A stretch of DNA of 64,000 nucleotides from Oscillospiraceae bacterium (GCA_017829005.1 JAGAJF010000150.1:1-64000), one strand, 5' to 3'. Shown: positions 39,663 through 50,125, counted from the first letter of the stretch. Program-made: numbers and translations. The notes: generated by a model not told the origin, from the letters alone.

Positions 39663-41279
39663 ATGAATAAAATGTTTTGTTATCAGTGCGAGCAAACGGC
39701 AGTCTTAAAAGACTGCAACGGGTGCAAGGGCTGCATGGGTATGTCGGGGGTATGCGGCAAGAAAGCCGATACTGCTCTGCTCCAGGACGAGCTTACGGGT
39801 GCGCTTATCGGTCTTGCCCGTGCCATTGACGGCAATGAGGACATTGTCACCGAAAATATCTATAAGCTTATCATCAAGGGGCTTTTTACGGCTGTCACAA
39901 ATGTTAATTTTAATAATGATACCATAAAAAAGCTTACAGATGAAATTAGGCTTGAGAAAAATCGCCTTATCCCACGCTGCGGCGGCTGCGACTCACCCTG
40001 CGGAAGAAATGATGATTATGATATGACAAAGCTGTGGAACGCCCATGAGGATATACGTTCTCTCAAGTCACTCATACTGTTCGGCATTCGGGGAATGGCG
40101 GCATATGCATATCACGCAATGGTGCTGGGATTTTCCGATGATGAGGTGAACAGATTTTTCTGCAAGGCGCTTTTTGCTGTAGGAATGGACGATTGGGGAA
40201 TGGACGAGCTTCTGCCGATCGTTATGGAAACGGGCGAAAAAAATCTCAGATGTATGGAGCTTCTTGACAAGGCAAACACCCACACCTACGGACACCCCGT
40301 TCCCACAGAGGTGACCCTTACCGTTGAAAAGAGTCCATTTATAGTGATATCGGGTCATGACCTTTATGACCTGAAGCAGCTTCTTGAGCAGACAAAGGAC
40401 AAGGGCATAAATATCTACACCCACGGCGAAATGCTCCCTGCCCACGCATATCCCGAGCTGAAAAAATATCCTCATCTGAAAGGCAATTTCGGTACGGCTT
40501 GGCAAAATCAGCAGAAGGAATTTGCCCATATCCCCGCACCCGTACTCTTTACCACCAACTGCCTTATGCCCCCTAAGGAAAGCTATTTCGACAGGGTGTT
40601 CACCACCGAGGTGGTTTCCTATCCGGGCATAGTGCATATCGGTGATGACAAGGACTTTTCTCCTGTAATTGAGAAGGCGCTGGAGCTTGGGGGCTACTCA
40701 GAGGACAGGCATTTTACGGGCATAAACGGCGGCGGAAGGGTCATAACGGGCTTCGGTCACAATGCCGTTCTTTCTGTTTCGGACAAGATAGTTTCCGCCG
40801 TAAAATCGGGAGATATAAAGCATTTCTTCCTGGTTGGCGGCTGTGACGGTGCGAAAACGGGACGAAATTATTACACCGAATTTGTGAAGCAGACTCCCTC
40901 AGACACCGTTGTGCTGACCCTTGCCTGCGGAAAATACCGCTTCAACGATCTTGATCTCGGCACCGCCTGCGGTCTGCCCCGAATTATGGATATGGGACAG
41001 TGCAGCGATGCATACAGCGCAATAAAGGTGGCGTCCGCTCTTGCGGAAGTATTTGACTGCGATGTTAACGAGCTGCCCCTTTCTATGGTGCTTTCATGGT
41101 ACGAGCAGAAGGCGGTGTGCATTCTGCTGACCCTTCTTCATCTGGGCATAAAAAATATCCTGCTGGGTCCTTCTCTGCCTGCATTCATCTCGCCCAATGT
41201 GCTAAGCTTTCTTGCGGAGAAGTATAACATTGCTCCCATCTCCACCCCCGAAGAGGATATGAAGAAATTATTGGCATAA
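39663..41279 (+). CDS. hcp: Hydroxylamine reductase / hybrid cluster protein
   Basis: 538 residues. Hcp reduces NO (to N2O) or hydroxylamine at a hybrid Fe-S-O cluster and protects against nitrosative stress. N-terminal Cys motif MFCYQCEQTA, then CNGCKGCMGMSGVCGK; hybrid-cluster ligands are recognisable in HGEMLPAH, VLFTTNCLMPP, FFLVGGCDGAKTGR and VLTLACGKYRFN. Length is normal for the class found in Clostridia. It forms an operon with the ferredoxin-like gene, divergent from the Crp/Fnr regulator, and is ended by a strong terminator. Confidence 0.96.
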   Translation: MNKMFCYQCEQTAVLKDCNGCKGCMGMSGVCGKKADTALLQDELTGALIGLARAIDGNEDIVTENIYKLIIKGLFTAVTNVNFNNDTIKKLTDEIRLEKNRLIPRCGGCDSPCGRNDDYDMTKLWNAHEDIRSLKSLILFGIRGMAAYAYHAMVLGFSDDEVNRFFCKALFAVGMDDWGMDELLPIVMETGEKNLRCMELLDKANTHTYGHPVPTEVTLTVEKSPFIVISGHDLYDLKQLLEQTKDKGINIYTHGEMLPAHAYPELKKYPHLKGNFGTAWQNQQKEFAHIPAPVLFTTNCLMPPKESYFDRVFTTEVVSYPGIVHIGDDKDFSPVIEKALELGGYSEDRHFTGINGGGRVITGFGHNAVLSVSDKIVSAVKSGDIKHFFLVGGCDGAKTGRNYYTEFVKQTPSDTVVLTLACGKYRFNDLDLGTACGLPRIMDMGQCSDAYSAIKVASALAEVFDCDVNELPLSMVLSWYEQKAVCILLTLLHLGIKNILLGPSLPAFISPNVLSFLAEKYNIAPISTPEEDMKKLLA

Positions 41280-41300
41280 TGCGCATTGTTCATACAAAAA

Positions 41301-41327
41301 AGCCGCTTCGGGAGAGCGGCTTTTTTA
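41301..41327 (+). terminator. Intrinsic terminator of hcp
   Basis: AGCCGCT/AGCGGCT with loop TCGGGAG and TTTTTT; the preceding AAAAA makes it work in both directions. Confidence 0.92.
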
Positions 41328-41438
41328 TGGAGTTTTTTACAGATTAAAATTTATAGAAAAACGTTGAAATCCGCCGCAAAATGTGATATAATAAATCAAA
41401 GTATGCGCCTGCGGAGAATGCGGGCAAAGAGGTGAGAA

Positions 41439-43247
41439 ATTACGGAGACAGCGGTATTTGCCGTTACAGGCAGCAAAAGCTTTCACAAGCTGGAGCTTTC
41501 GAAAGCCCTGCTCAGATTTGTGGAGTTCGATTTTACATATTTCTGGGAGCAGTGCATCGAGGCAGGCAGGAACGCAAGGAAAACAGGCAGGATCTCACAG
41601 AATATGCAAAATATGGCGATGAACGCTCTTGTAAAGTGCCACCCCTATGTGGAGGCGTGCGCTTCTACGGAGTTTTCTTCCGTTGTTCTCGACTGCATTA
41701 TCGCTTATATATGTCACTCGGAAGGAATTGGTCTCGAGGAGCTTTGGGCGAGGTGCATATCTCCCAAAAGCCTGTACGAAAAGGCTATCTTCAACCGTGT
41801 AAGCGAATATAAAACGGGCAGAGGTATAAATCAGTGGATAAATATCGTCCGTATGCAGGAATACGCCCGTTCTAAAATTAAATTTATTTACGAATGCGAC
41901 TCAAACATTATGCTCCGTCCCGAGGATTACCGCACCCGAATGGAGTATTTCGACCTGGCTTTCAGCGTTGCGGCAAATGAAACGGGCTGCCCTATGGACA
42001 AGCTTCCCTCGGTGAAGATGTACACTCCCTCCACACTTCCCGATTCGGTATTTATGATGGGGAGAATGTCAAAAAATATTTACCGCCGACTGTCAGATGT
42101 TCTCCGTGACGCGGAGATGTGGGACGAGAAGACCCTTAATGACCACAACCGCGACCAGACCGCTCTTGACGCTTTCAGCTATGTGAAGGATATGCCCCGA
42201 CCGGCGGAAAATGATATGCGCTTTGCACTTGAAGCAGTTTCCGAGCTTTCCGAAACTGTCTATGTTCCCGACAGCTTCAAGGATATGATAGACCTTGAAT
42301 TTATGCTGATGTCCCAAAAGGGGATATATATGTCCAAATGCCCACGCTGCGGCAGATTTTTCGTCCGTGACCCTGAGGAGAAATCTCCCTACTGCCACAG
42401 GGTAAATTCCAGCGGAATGACCTGCACCGAGCAGATAAACGAGGAGCTGGGAATTGCGGCAATGAAGCGGGGAGAGGTGCCCGTAAGCGAGGAGAAGCCC
42501 GTTTCGGAGGATACTGCTTCGGAAAATGAGACTGTAGAAAACACAAATATTGAAGAAACGGCAGAGCCTGCGCCTCAGACTGAGCCTGCACCCGAACCCG
42601 AGGAAGTTCCCGAGGTCAAGCCAGAGCCTGCAAAGCCTGTTTTCTTTGATGAAAAGCCCCCTCAGCCCATAGAGATACCAAAGGAGCTTGAAAAGCGCTG
42701 TCAGCGTGTTTACAATATGCTCTACAAGCGGATAGGAACGCTTATGACCGAAAAGGAGTTCAGGGAATGGTCGGGCTATCTGTCCGATACAAAGCGTGAC
42801 CTGCGTGAGGGCAATGCGGAGCTGTCCCAGATGGAGGAATTTCTCGATTACTGGGAAACTGCCGTCAAAAAGCAGTCAAGAAAGAGCCGCAGGCACAAGG
42901 AGGCGGCTTTCGATACTCCTTCTTATCCCGAAAGCCTGCCTGTTTCTCACAGCGAAAAGCCCGACAATGAGCTTAGCAGTATGTTTGACGAGGCTGTGAA
43001 GGCGGCGGAGGAGAAGGAGGACTCGGGCATATCTCCCGCAGGAACGGAAGCCGCTCCCGAGGAAAGAAGCTTCAAGCCCTTTGACCCCCCGAAATACAGC
43101 ACTGTTCTCGAGGCGATGATGGACGGAAAATACAAGTCCGAGGAGCTGCTCACCGACAGCTCGGGAGACAGCGCTGCAGACGGTGACATTACCGTCAACG
43201 GCAAAAAGATCACTCTCCCCAACTGGGAAAGGATAACAAGGGAATGA
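41439..43247 (+). CDS. Large protein with central zinc ribbon and acidic linker, unknown function
   Basis: About 602 residues if begun at ATT 41439, or 575 from GTG 41520. The upstream 27 codons (ITETAVFAVTGSKSFHK...) read like real protein and follow a GAGGTGA site, while nothing resembling a ribosome site precedes the GTG. Residues ~30-270 form a helical domain. Next is a Cys-rich motif, KCPRCGRFF..YCHR..MTCTEQ, probably a zinc ribbon. A 70-residue Glu/Pro linker and a helical C-terminal part follow, ending ITLPNWERITRE. The architecture recalls DUF6076-type proteins, but I am not certain. A second gene follows by 19 bp. Confidence 0.7.
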   Translation: MTETAVFAVTGSKSFHKLELSKALLRFVEFDFTYFWEQCIEAGRNARKTGRISQNMQNMAMNALVKCHPYVEACASTEFSSVVLDCIIAYICHSEGIGLEELWARCISPKSLYEKAIFNRVSEYKTGRGINQWINIVRMQEYARSKIKFIYECDSNIMLRPEDYRTRMEYFDLAFSVAANETGCPMDKLPSVKMYTPSTLPDSVFMMGRMSKNIYRRLSDVLRDAEMWDEKTLNDHNRDQTALDAFSYVKDMPRPAENDMRFALEAVSELSETVYVPDSFKDMIDLEFMLMSQKGIYMSKCPRCGRFFVRDPEEKSPYCHRVNSSGMTCTEQINEELGIAAMKRGEVPVSEEKPVSEDTASENETVENTNIEETAEPAPQTEPAPEPEEVPEVKPEPAKPVFFDEKPPQPIEIPKELEKRCQRVYNMLYKRIGTLMTEKEFREWSGYLSDTKRDLREGNAELSQMEEFLDYWETAVKKQSRKSRRHKEAAFDTPSYPESLPVSHSEKPDNELSSMFDEAVKAAEEKEDSGISPAGTEAAPEERSFKPFDPPKYSTVLEAMMDGKYKSEELLTDSSGDSAADGDITVNGKKITLPNWERITRE

Positions 43248-43266
43248 CCCTTTAGGAGATGATGAA

Positions 43267-43917
43267 GTGGATTTTATCAACGAAGCCGCCGCTGTAAACG
43301 GGCTTGCCGATGAGATAGTCAAGGGCGGCGTATGCCTTTTCAATGCGGTGAAATACATCTACTCCATTGCCGAGGAGAGCTTTTACACCGTAAGCATAAA
43401 GGACGCATTCAAGATAGTCTTAAATAACATTACCGACACCGACTCCCTTACCGCTCTGGGGCTTCGCATTGACGGAGAAAGCTGCGGCGAGATGATGGGT
43501 GAGGAATATGAAAAGGTACTGCCCCTTATGGTGTACAGTCTGGCGGTGCGTATCCCTGTGCTTAAAAATCTCAGGGGAGCAAGCGGTCCTATGACCGATG
43601 ACCAGCTTTACAAGGTCTACAATGCCGTTATGGCAAAGGGAGCGGAAAATTACAAGGACGCCGTTACCGAGAGCTTTATGGAGATAAAGTATCTGGTGCG
43701 AAAGGGCAAACGGCTGCCGCCATACAACGCCGACTGGTTCAAGACCTACATATACACCAGCGTCCCCGCTCTTTCGGAGATAACCAACAAGAATATGTTC
43801 CTCTTAGGCTTTGCGGACGTGCTGTTTGCAATGTTCTACTCCTGCCTTGAGGAGGAGCTTTTTGAGAAGATAAAGGAATATTCCGCCGACGATTTTGGCG
43901 AGAGCATTGAGATATGA
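43267..43917 (+). CDS. Helical cytoplasmic protein, unknown function
   Basis: 216 residues beginning at GTG (MDFINEAAAVNGLADEIV), behind TTTAGGAGATG. No signal or membrane segment; mostly helical with hydrophobic periodicity (SLAVRIPVLKNLRG; NMFLLGFADVLFAMFYSC). No known motif. It follows the zinc-ribbon protein and precedes shikimate kinase closely, so the three are probably one operon; a functional link to aromatic synthesis is not evident. Confidence 0.7.
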   Translation: MDFINEAAAVNGLADEIVKGGVCLFNAVKYIYSIAEESFYTVSIKDAFKIVLNNITDTDSLTALGLRIDGESCGEMMGEEYEKVLPLMVYSLAVRIPVLKNLRGASGPMTDDQLYKVYNAVMAKGAENYKDAVTESFMEIKYLVRKGKRLPPYNADWFKTYIYTSVPALSEITNKNMFLLGFADVLFAMFYSCLEEELFEKIKEYSADDFGESIEI

Positions 43918-43936
43918 CAAATAAAGGAGAATGGCT

Positions 43937-44443
43937 ATGACGATTTACTTATGCGGATTTATGGGCTGCGGCAAGACCACCGTGGGCAGGGTGCTTGCGG
44001 ATATGATGAGCCTTGAGTATATGGATATGGACGCATACATCGAGAAAAAGTCGGGTATGAGCATACCTCAGATATTCGCCGAAAAGGGCGAGGACGCTTT
44101 CAGGAGAATGGAAACAGAAGCTGTTGCCGAGCTTGGTAAGGCGGGGGGAATTATTGCCTGCGGAGGCGGTGCGATGCTCAAGGAGATAAACGCAAAGACT
44201 GCCGCAGAGTACGGAACGGTGGTCTACATTGATGTTCCCTATGACACCTGCTACGAGCGCATTTCGGGGGATACCAACCGCCCTATTGTTATGGCGAACA
44301 CAAAGGAGTCTCTGGGGGAGATATATAACGAGAGAGTTCCACTTTATCTTGCCCATTCCAAGGTACGGGCGGACGGAAAAAAATCTCCCGAGGAGATAGC
44401 TGCTGAGATAAAAGCGGCTGTGACAGAGCAGAGCGGGAGATAA
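43937..44443 (+). CDS. aroK: Shikimate kinase AroK
   Basis: Phosphorylates shikimate with ATP in aromatic amino acid synthesis. 168 residues: IYLCGFMGCGKTTVGR (Walker A), MDMDAYIEKKSGMSIPQIF with the shikimate Asp, FRRMETEAV (Arg), GGIIACGGGAML and the lid TNRPIV. The second ATG (43937) is chosen since AAAGGAG stands 7 bp before it and only 1 bp before the first (43931). No other shikimate-pathway gene adjoins. Confidence 0.94.
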   Translation: MTIYLCGFMGCGKTTVGRVLADMMSLEYMDMDAYIEKKSGMSIPQIFAEKGEDAFRRMETEAVAELGKAGGIIACGGGAMLKEINAKTAAEYGTVVYIDVPYDTCYERISGDTNRPIVMANTKESLGEIYNERVPLYLAHSKVRADGKKSPEEIAAEIKAAVTEQSGR

Positions 44444-44445
44444 TT

Positions 44446-45489
44446 ATGGATCTTGAACAGCTTTTATATGAAAAGGTACGCTCAGAAATAGAAAAATGGG
44501 ACAGTGAAGGGGTCTATGCCCTGTATTTCGGGGTAAGCGTCAATTCTATTGACGGAAATATTCCCCACTTCGTCATCGGACGGGGAGTTGACAGGGGAAA
44601 GCCCTTTCCCGATAAATGGCACCTTGCGGTAAGCGCAGAGGACGAAACGGAGATAACCGCCGATGATGCGACCGCACAGGCTCTTACCGACTGGCTTTAC
44701 GCTCAGGGAGTGACAGATATCGGTTATGAAGACCCGGATGAAATGTATGACGAAATGATGTCGTACATAGGAAAAGGACCTGCCGGGAGCTATGAACTTC
44801 TTCAGCTTGGCGTGAAGATCGCAAAAAGGCTCTTTGAGGAGAATTTTATAAGGGAAAAATTCGGCAGAGACATTCCCGTTATCTTTGACGACCTTGAAAC
44901 CACATGGTATAATATCGAAGCAACCGAAAATGCCAATCCCGACGGGCTTGCGGACGAGTTTTTCCGGAAATTTTCCGCAAACAGAAAAAACAGCCCCGAA
45001 GCACTCAGATTTGCAAAAGCCGCAATGGGCTTTTCGGGAATGTTCAGGATAGGCGCTTTTCTTCCGATGACAATTGCTGCTGCCTTGTTTACGCTGGTAT
45101 TCGGGGGGATAAGGTTCCCTTTAGCGGTCGGCGGTGTTGTAAAGGCTGCGGCTATGGGTATTGTCTGCGTTTTGCTGCTGATGTCAAGGATAAGGCAGCT
45201 CAGGGCATACGTTGACGGGGCAAAGCCTTTTCTGCGTTTATTGGCAGTTACGGCGGCAGATATTTGTCTGACGGCGGTGTGCCTGTTTTCCTGCAATTTC
45301 ATGGCAGACAGGCTTGCGGCAGGTGCGTTTTTCCTTGTCTGTGCCCTGATATGCGCCGCAGATTATGCTGCAATGAGAAAAGGTATGAAAAAGCTTGTTT
45401 CTGAGCGCGGCGGCGAGATATCGAAAACCTTTGTCCCGCTTCGGAAAAATAACGATATATCCGAAAATAACAATAACGATTTTGAATAA
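44446..45489 (+). CDS. Protein with N-terminal soluble domain and four membrane helices
   Basis: 347 residues. The first ~195 are soluble, with a GVYALYFGVSVNSIDG strand and an acidic middle. Then come four hydrophobic helices (about 203-222, 228-245, 262-280 and 286-305), and a charged tail ending in an Asn run (ISENNNNDF). The N-terminal pattern weakly recalls DUF4303-type proteins. It starts 2 bp after the aroK stop. No function can be given. Confidence 0.65.
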   Translation: MDLEQLLYEKVRSEIEKWDSEGVYALYFGVSVNSIDGNIPHFVIGRGVDRGKPFPDKWHLAVSAEDETEITADDATAQALTDWLYAQGVTDIGYEDPDEMYDEMMSYIGKGPAGSYELLQLGVKIAKRLFEENFIREKFGRDIPVIFDDLETTWYNIEATENANPDGLADEFFRKFSANRKNSPEALRFAKAAMGFSGMFRIGAFLPMTIAAALFTLVFGGIRFPLAVGGVVKAAAMGIVCVLLLMSRIRQLRAYVDGAKPFLRLLAVTAADICLTAVCLFSCNFMADRLAAGAFFLVCALICAADYAAMRKGMKKLVSERGGEISKTFVPLRKNNDISENNNNDFE

Positions 45490-45514
45490 AAGCTTTACAG
45501 AAAGGAAAGATCTA

Positions 45515-48463
45515 ATGTCAAAAATATATTCGCTGGGTCTGGACATCGGTTCGACCACAGTAAAAACTGTCATTTTAGAGGACGGAAAGATAATTCACGC
45601 AAAATATCAGCGCCACTTCTCAAAGGTTCGCGAAACTGCCGCTGAGCAGGTTGCGGAGATAGGCAGGGTATTCCCCGACGCTGAGTTTCATCTTGCCATA
45701 ACAGGCTCTGCAGGTCTGGGACTTGCAAATGCTGCCGCTCTTCCTTTCGTTCAGGAGGTACACAGCGCATTTATTTCCGTTAAAAAGGATTACCCCGACG
45801 CTGACTGCGTTATCGAGCTGGGCGGCGAGGACGCTAAGATAATCTTTCTCACAGGCGGCACCGAGCAGCGTATGAACGGCTCCTGCGCAGGCGGTACGGG
45901 TGCGTTTATCGACCAGATGGCGACCCTTCTGGGCATTACCGTTGACGAGATGGACGAGCTTTCTTCAAAGGCGGAGAAGCTTTATCCCATTGCTTCACGC
46001 TGCGGAGTTTTCGCAAAATCGGACATTCAGCCCCTTTTAAATCAGGGCGCAAGACGTGAGGACATTGCCGCTTCAATTTTCCAGTCGGTAGTCGATCAGA
46101 CCGTTTCGGGTCTTGCGCAGGGCAGAGAGATAAAGGGCAAGGTGCTTTTCCTGGGCGGTCCTCTCACTTTCATCAAGGGACTTCGCAAGGCTTTTGTGAA
46201 CACCCTTGAGCTTTCCCCCGAGAACGCTGTATTCCCCGAGAATGCACAGTGCTTTATGGCATACGGCAGTGCGCTTTATGCCGCTGAGTCCGAGCCTGAG
46301 GTATTCACCGCTGCCGAGATAGCAGAGAAAATGAGAGCCGCAAAGGTGAATGACGACATCATCACAGGCAGGAGACTTTTTGAAAATCAGGCGCAGTATG
46401 ACGAATTTGTTGCCCGTCACGGCAGGCACGATCTCCCCACTGAGGACATAAACACCTACGAGGGCGAGGCATACCTGGGCATTGACGCAGGCTCCACCAC
46501 CACAAAGCTTGTGCTTATCACTCCCGACGGAAAGCTCCTTTATCATCACTATGTTTCAAACAAGGGTCAGCCCTTAAACGTAATAACCGCTCAGCTGGGT
46601 GAAATTTACCGCACTGTGGGGGACAGGATAGCTATCCGTGCCTCGGCGGTAACGGGCTACGGCGAGGACCTTATCAAGGCAGGCGTGGGCGTTGATTACG
46701 GTCTTGTTGAGACTGTTGCTCATTACAAGGCGGCTTCCTATTTCTGTCCCGATGTGGATTTCATCATCGACATCGGCGGTCAGGACATCAAGTGCTTCAA
46801 GATAAAAAATCACGCAATCGACAGCATTATGCTGAACGAAGCCTGCTCCTCGGGCTGCGGCTCATTTATCCAGACCTTTGCTCAGGCTATGGGCTATGAC
46901 ATTGCCGAATTTGCAAGGCTGGGACTTTTTGCGGAGCGCCCCGTTGACCTGGGTTCACGCTGCACCGTATTTATGAACAGCTCGGTAAAGCAGGCTCAGA
47001 AGGACGGCGCTTCCGTTGAGGATATTTCCGCAGGTCTGTCCTCGTCCATCATCAAGAACGCTATTTACAAGGTTATCCGTGCAAATTCCGCAGATGAGCT
47101 TGGAAAGAATATCGTTGTTCAGGGCGGCACATTCCTTAATGACGCCGTTCTCAGAGCCTTTGAGCAGGAAATCGGCAGAGATGTGGTAAGACCTGCAATT
47201 GCGGGACTTATGGGCGCATTCGGTGCGGCTCTTTACGCAAAGGAGACTGCCGCTGCCGAAAACAAGCTTGGCTCCGACCTTATCTCTCCCGAAAAGCTTG
47301 CTGAGTTCTCCTTCAAGTCACGTCAGATGAACTGCGGCGGCTGCACGGCAAAATGCTCTCTCACGATGATAACCTTCTCCGACGGTCACAAGTTCATCAG
47401 CGGCAACCGCTGTGAAAAGGGTGCGGGAATTACCAGAAAGGAAGAGGCTCCCTGCCTTTATCAGTACAAATATCAGCTTATCCGAAGCCTTGCAGACAAG
47501 GGCGCTCCCGAAAAGCCTATTGCGACGATAGGAATACCTCTTGTTCTCGGCTTTTACGACCAGCTTGCCTTCTGGACAGCATTTTTCCACAGGCTGGGCT
47601 TTAAGACACAGCTTTCCGCAGAGAGTACCAGAGACCTTTATTTCAAGGGTCAGCACACCATTCCCTCGGACACCGTATGCTATCCTGCAAAGCTTGCTCA
47701 CGGTCATATCGTTGACCTGCTTGAGAAAAAGGTTGACGTTATCTTCTATCCCTGCGAGACATACAATATTGACGAGGGACATTCGGACAACAATTACAAC
47801 TGTCCTGTTGTGGCATATTAACCCGAGCTTTTAAAGGCGAATATCCCCGAGCTTAACGAGGACAATTTCCTTTATCCCTATATGGACGTTAACCTTGAGA
47901 AGCACATCGTTCAGACGGTATGCAAGGTTTTCGGAAAGTATGACCTTAACAAAAAGGATGTTAAGGAAGCATGGAAGCTGGGTATGGACTCTTTGAAGGA
48001 ATATCACGAGGCTGTTATTGCCAAGGGAGCTGAGATAATCGCAGAGGCGAGAAGGAAGAATATGCCCATAATCGTTCTCAGCGGCAGACCCTACCACGTT
48101 GACCCCGAGATAAATCACGGCATACATAAGCTTATCACCTCTCTGGGAATGGCTGTTGTCACCGAGGACGCTGTGTGTCACCTTGCGGAAACTCCCGTGC
48201 TTCACGTTCTCAATCAGTGGACATATCACTCGAGGCTTTATCGTGCGGCGCAGTATGTTACCACTCAGCCCGATATGCAGCTTGTACAGCTTGTGTCCTT
48301 CGGCTGCGGCATTGACGCCGTTACCACCGACGAGGTGCGCTCCATTCTCGAGCCAAAGGGCAAGTTCTACACTCAGCTGAAAATTGACGAGATAAGCAAT
48401 CTTGGCGCTGTGAAGATCCGTCTCAGAAGTCTTGAGGCGGCTATTAAGGCTTCAAAGAATTAA
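45515..48463 (+). pseudogene. 2-hydroxyacyl-CoA dehydratase activator-like protein, broken by one in-frame stop
   Basis: The gene reads through 768 codons from ATG 45515, meets TAA at 47819-47821 and continues in the same frame to 48463. Two ASKHA (BcrAD/BadFG) ATPase domains come first (LGLDIGSTTVKTVIL; LGIDAGSTTTKLVLI, each with its GGEDAKI or GGQDIKC loop and a CSSGCG/CAGGTG signature). A DUF2229-type domain with Cys motifs follows (MNCGGCTAKCSL; IPSDTVCYPAKLAHGH). The part after the stop carries MPIIVLSGRPYHVDPEINHG and VSFGCGIDAVTTDEV. The stop falls after NCPVVAY, where the family has another Tyr before Pro-Glu-Leu: a single change from TAC or TAT would give TAA. Either a recent loss or a sequence error. 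Confidence 0.85.
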
Positions 48464-48477
48464 GTATATACAGAATT

Positions 48478-48520
48478 AAAGCCGCTCCCGACGTGTGATG
48501 TGTCGGGAGCGGCTTTGTGT
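48478..48520 (+). terminator. Intrinsic terminator after the activator gene
   Basis: A 15-bp stem AAAGCCGCTCCCGAC/GTCGGGAGCGGCTTT around GTGTGAT, then GTGTTTG. It is immediately followed by the giant inverted repeat. Confidence 0.85.
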
Positions 48521-48522
48521 TT

Positions 48523-49390
48523 GCGGGTGATGACCCGCGGCGGCGGGGGACGCCCCGCGGCGAGGTCGTGCTGTGCGTTTGTACGGTGCGGTAAGTTTTG
48601 TTTCCGCGCCGATAGATACAATATCAGCTCGAAAAATAGGAATATGTTGTTCCGTTTGTAATTTAACTTTGCTTAAAATTGTAAGCGATTATGCAAAGGG
48701 ACAACCTAAGGGGAGGGGGGAAGAACTAAACCCAACAAAAATGCGGACTTCCCCCCTCCCCTACGGTTTTCCCCTTGCGACCTCTTTCCCTACCCTCTCC
48801 CCCTATCCCGCATTTTTACAGTTTTGTTTTAACTTAATAGTTTGAGTCCTTTGTTTGATTTTGTTTAAACTTTTTTACCTCGTCATTCCTTTTTTGCGGT
48901 TTCCCATAGCCTATTATGGGGCATATGCCTATACAGTTTAGGTCTGCGGCTTTTCGCCAATAAAAAAATCCCAACCTCAAGCCTAAGCAGAATGGACATA
49001 TGCTCCATAACAGAAAATGGGGAACCGCCAAAAAGGAGTGACGAGGTGAAATGCCTCGAACAAAACCAAATATAAGGTTCAAAACTTTAAGGTTCAAGCA
49101 CAACTGTAAAAATGCGGAAAAAGGGAGGGGTAAGGGAAAGAGAGTGCAGAGGGAAAACCTAAAGGGGAGGGGAAAGTCCGCATTTTTGTTGGGTTTATTT
49201 CTTTCCCCTCCCCTTAGGTTGTCCCTTTGCTTACTCGCTAACAGGGTTAAGTAAAATAAACATATAAATAATCAAAATAAACTATACCGCCAAATTACGA
49301 TTTATCGGGCAGCTTATTTGTGCCGTTACCGAGCCGATAGTCTGCCACCCAAATAAATTACAGAACGTCTCGCCGCGGGTCGTCACCCGC
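48523..49390. repeat. Giant imperfect palindrome (~870 bp)
   Basis: The whole intergenic stretch is symmetrical about position ~48962. Outer ends: GCGGGTGATGACCCGCGG (48523) against the inverse near 49373-49390. The best arms are GCAAAGGGACAACCTAAGGG onward (48693-48718) and its exact 26-bp inverse (49205-49230), followed by matching AAAAATGCGGACTT, AGGTTTTCCC and GCATTTTTACAGTT blocks. The symmetry continues inward through CCTCGTCA-TCC..GCGGTTCC and TTATGGGGCATATG / CATATGCTCCATAA. Each arm also contains its own AAAAATGCGG..CCGCATTTTT inverted pair. No plausible gene lies inside. Confidence 0.9.
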
Positions 49391-50125
49391 TTAAAATTTT
49401 CGCTCTATCTCGTACCCTCGGAAAACTCTTTCCTTGGGCTTTTTTCTTGCCCTGCGCTGAGCGGCTATTTCAAGCATTCGCTGTCTGAATTCCTTGCGCC
49501 TTATTTCTCTTCGCTTCTGCTTCTCGGAGCAGAAAATTATGTGCTGTGCCACTCGCTCCGCATAGAAAAAGCTGTCGGGAAAGGAAGCCGCGTTGACCTC
49601 TTCTCCGCCGTATTCGTCATACCAGTGATAGTCAAATTCCGCCCGCCCGCTTTCGGTGCAGGAGTAGTCGAGCCAGCTTGCGGGGGCTTCAAAATATCTT
49701 GCCTTGCCCTTTACTATTACCCTGCGACCTGTGCAGGTCACCTGCTCCACATTGCTGAGGTCCATTACCCACAGCCTGCGGTAAATGGTCAGCCCCTTTT
49801 CTCCTGCACTGCTTCGGACGTATCGGGATATGACCATCTGCTCTCCGAGAATTTCGATATAGGTGTATTTCCTATGCCCCGAAAGCCTTAGATTTGTTAT
49901 CACCGCAACTATGACCGATACGGTGAAGCTGTAGGCACAGGTCACAAAAAAACAGGTGATGTACAGCCTGAAAAAATCATCGGGCACTTTTGTGCGGCGT
50001 ATTATCAGCAGGTATATTATGGATAATGCCGTTACTGCCGTAAGTGAGGGGATATTCACCGCAAGCATTAGCTTGTCAAAGCCACGGGACAGCTTCTTCC
50101 CGTCGCTGTGTATCATTTTGTGCAA
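49391..50125 (-). CDS. Membrane protein with basic C-terminal tail, unknown function
   Basis: 244 residues. Two membrane helices (about 20-42 and 54-76) are followed by a soluble part with YIEILGEQMVISRYVRSSAG and VEQVTCTGRRVIVKGKARYF, which resembles the strands of a bacterial PH-like domain. The C-terminus is a highly basic helix (KRREIRRKEFRQRMLEIAAQ). A TTG at 50125 stands nine bases after GGAGGG; the first ATG (50116) is too far. Its stop codon abuts the giant palindrome. It trails the nucleotidyltransferase gene on the same strand. Confidence 0.7.
   Translation of the reverse strand: MHKMIHSDGKKLSRGFDKLMLAVNIPSLTAVTALSIIYLLIIRRTKVPDDFFRLYITCFFVTCAYSFTVSVIVAVITNLRLSGHRKYTYIEILGEQMVISRYVRSSAGEKGLTIYRRLWVMDLSNVEQVTCTGRRVIVKGKARYFEAPASWLDYSCTESGRAEFDYHWYDEYGGEEVNAASFPDSFFYAERVAQHIIFCSEKQKRREIRRKEFRQRMLEIAAQRRARKKPKERVFRGYEIERKF

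Noticed and set aside
43937..44443. Shikimate pathway operon
   Set aside because: Only aroK is present; neighbouring genes are not aromatic biosynthesis genes.
45395..45514. Longer N-terminus for the dehydratase activator
   Set aside because: The upstream frame overlaps the preceding gene; ATG 45515 has GAAAGGA at good spacing and gives the family N-terminus.
49051..49254. Basic 67-codon frame within the giant palindrome
   Set aside because: It arises from purine-rich palindrome arms, has no ribosome site and no protein-like pattern.
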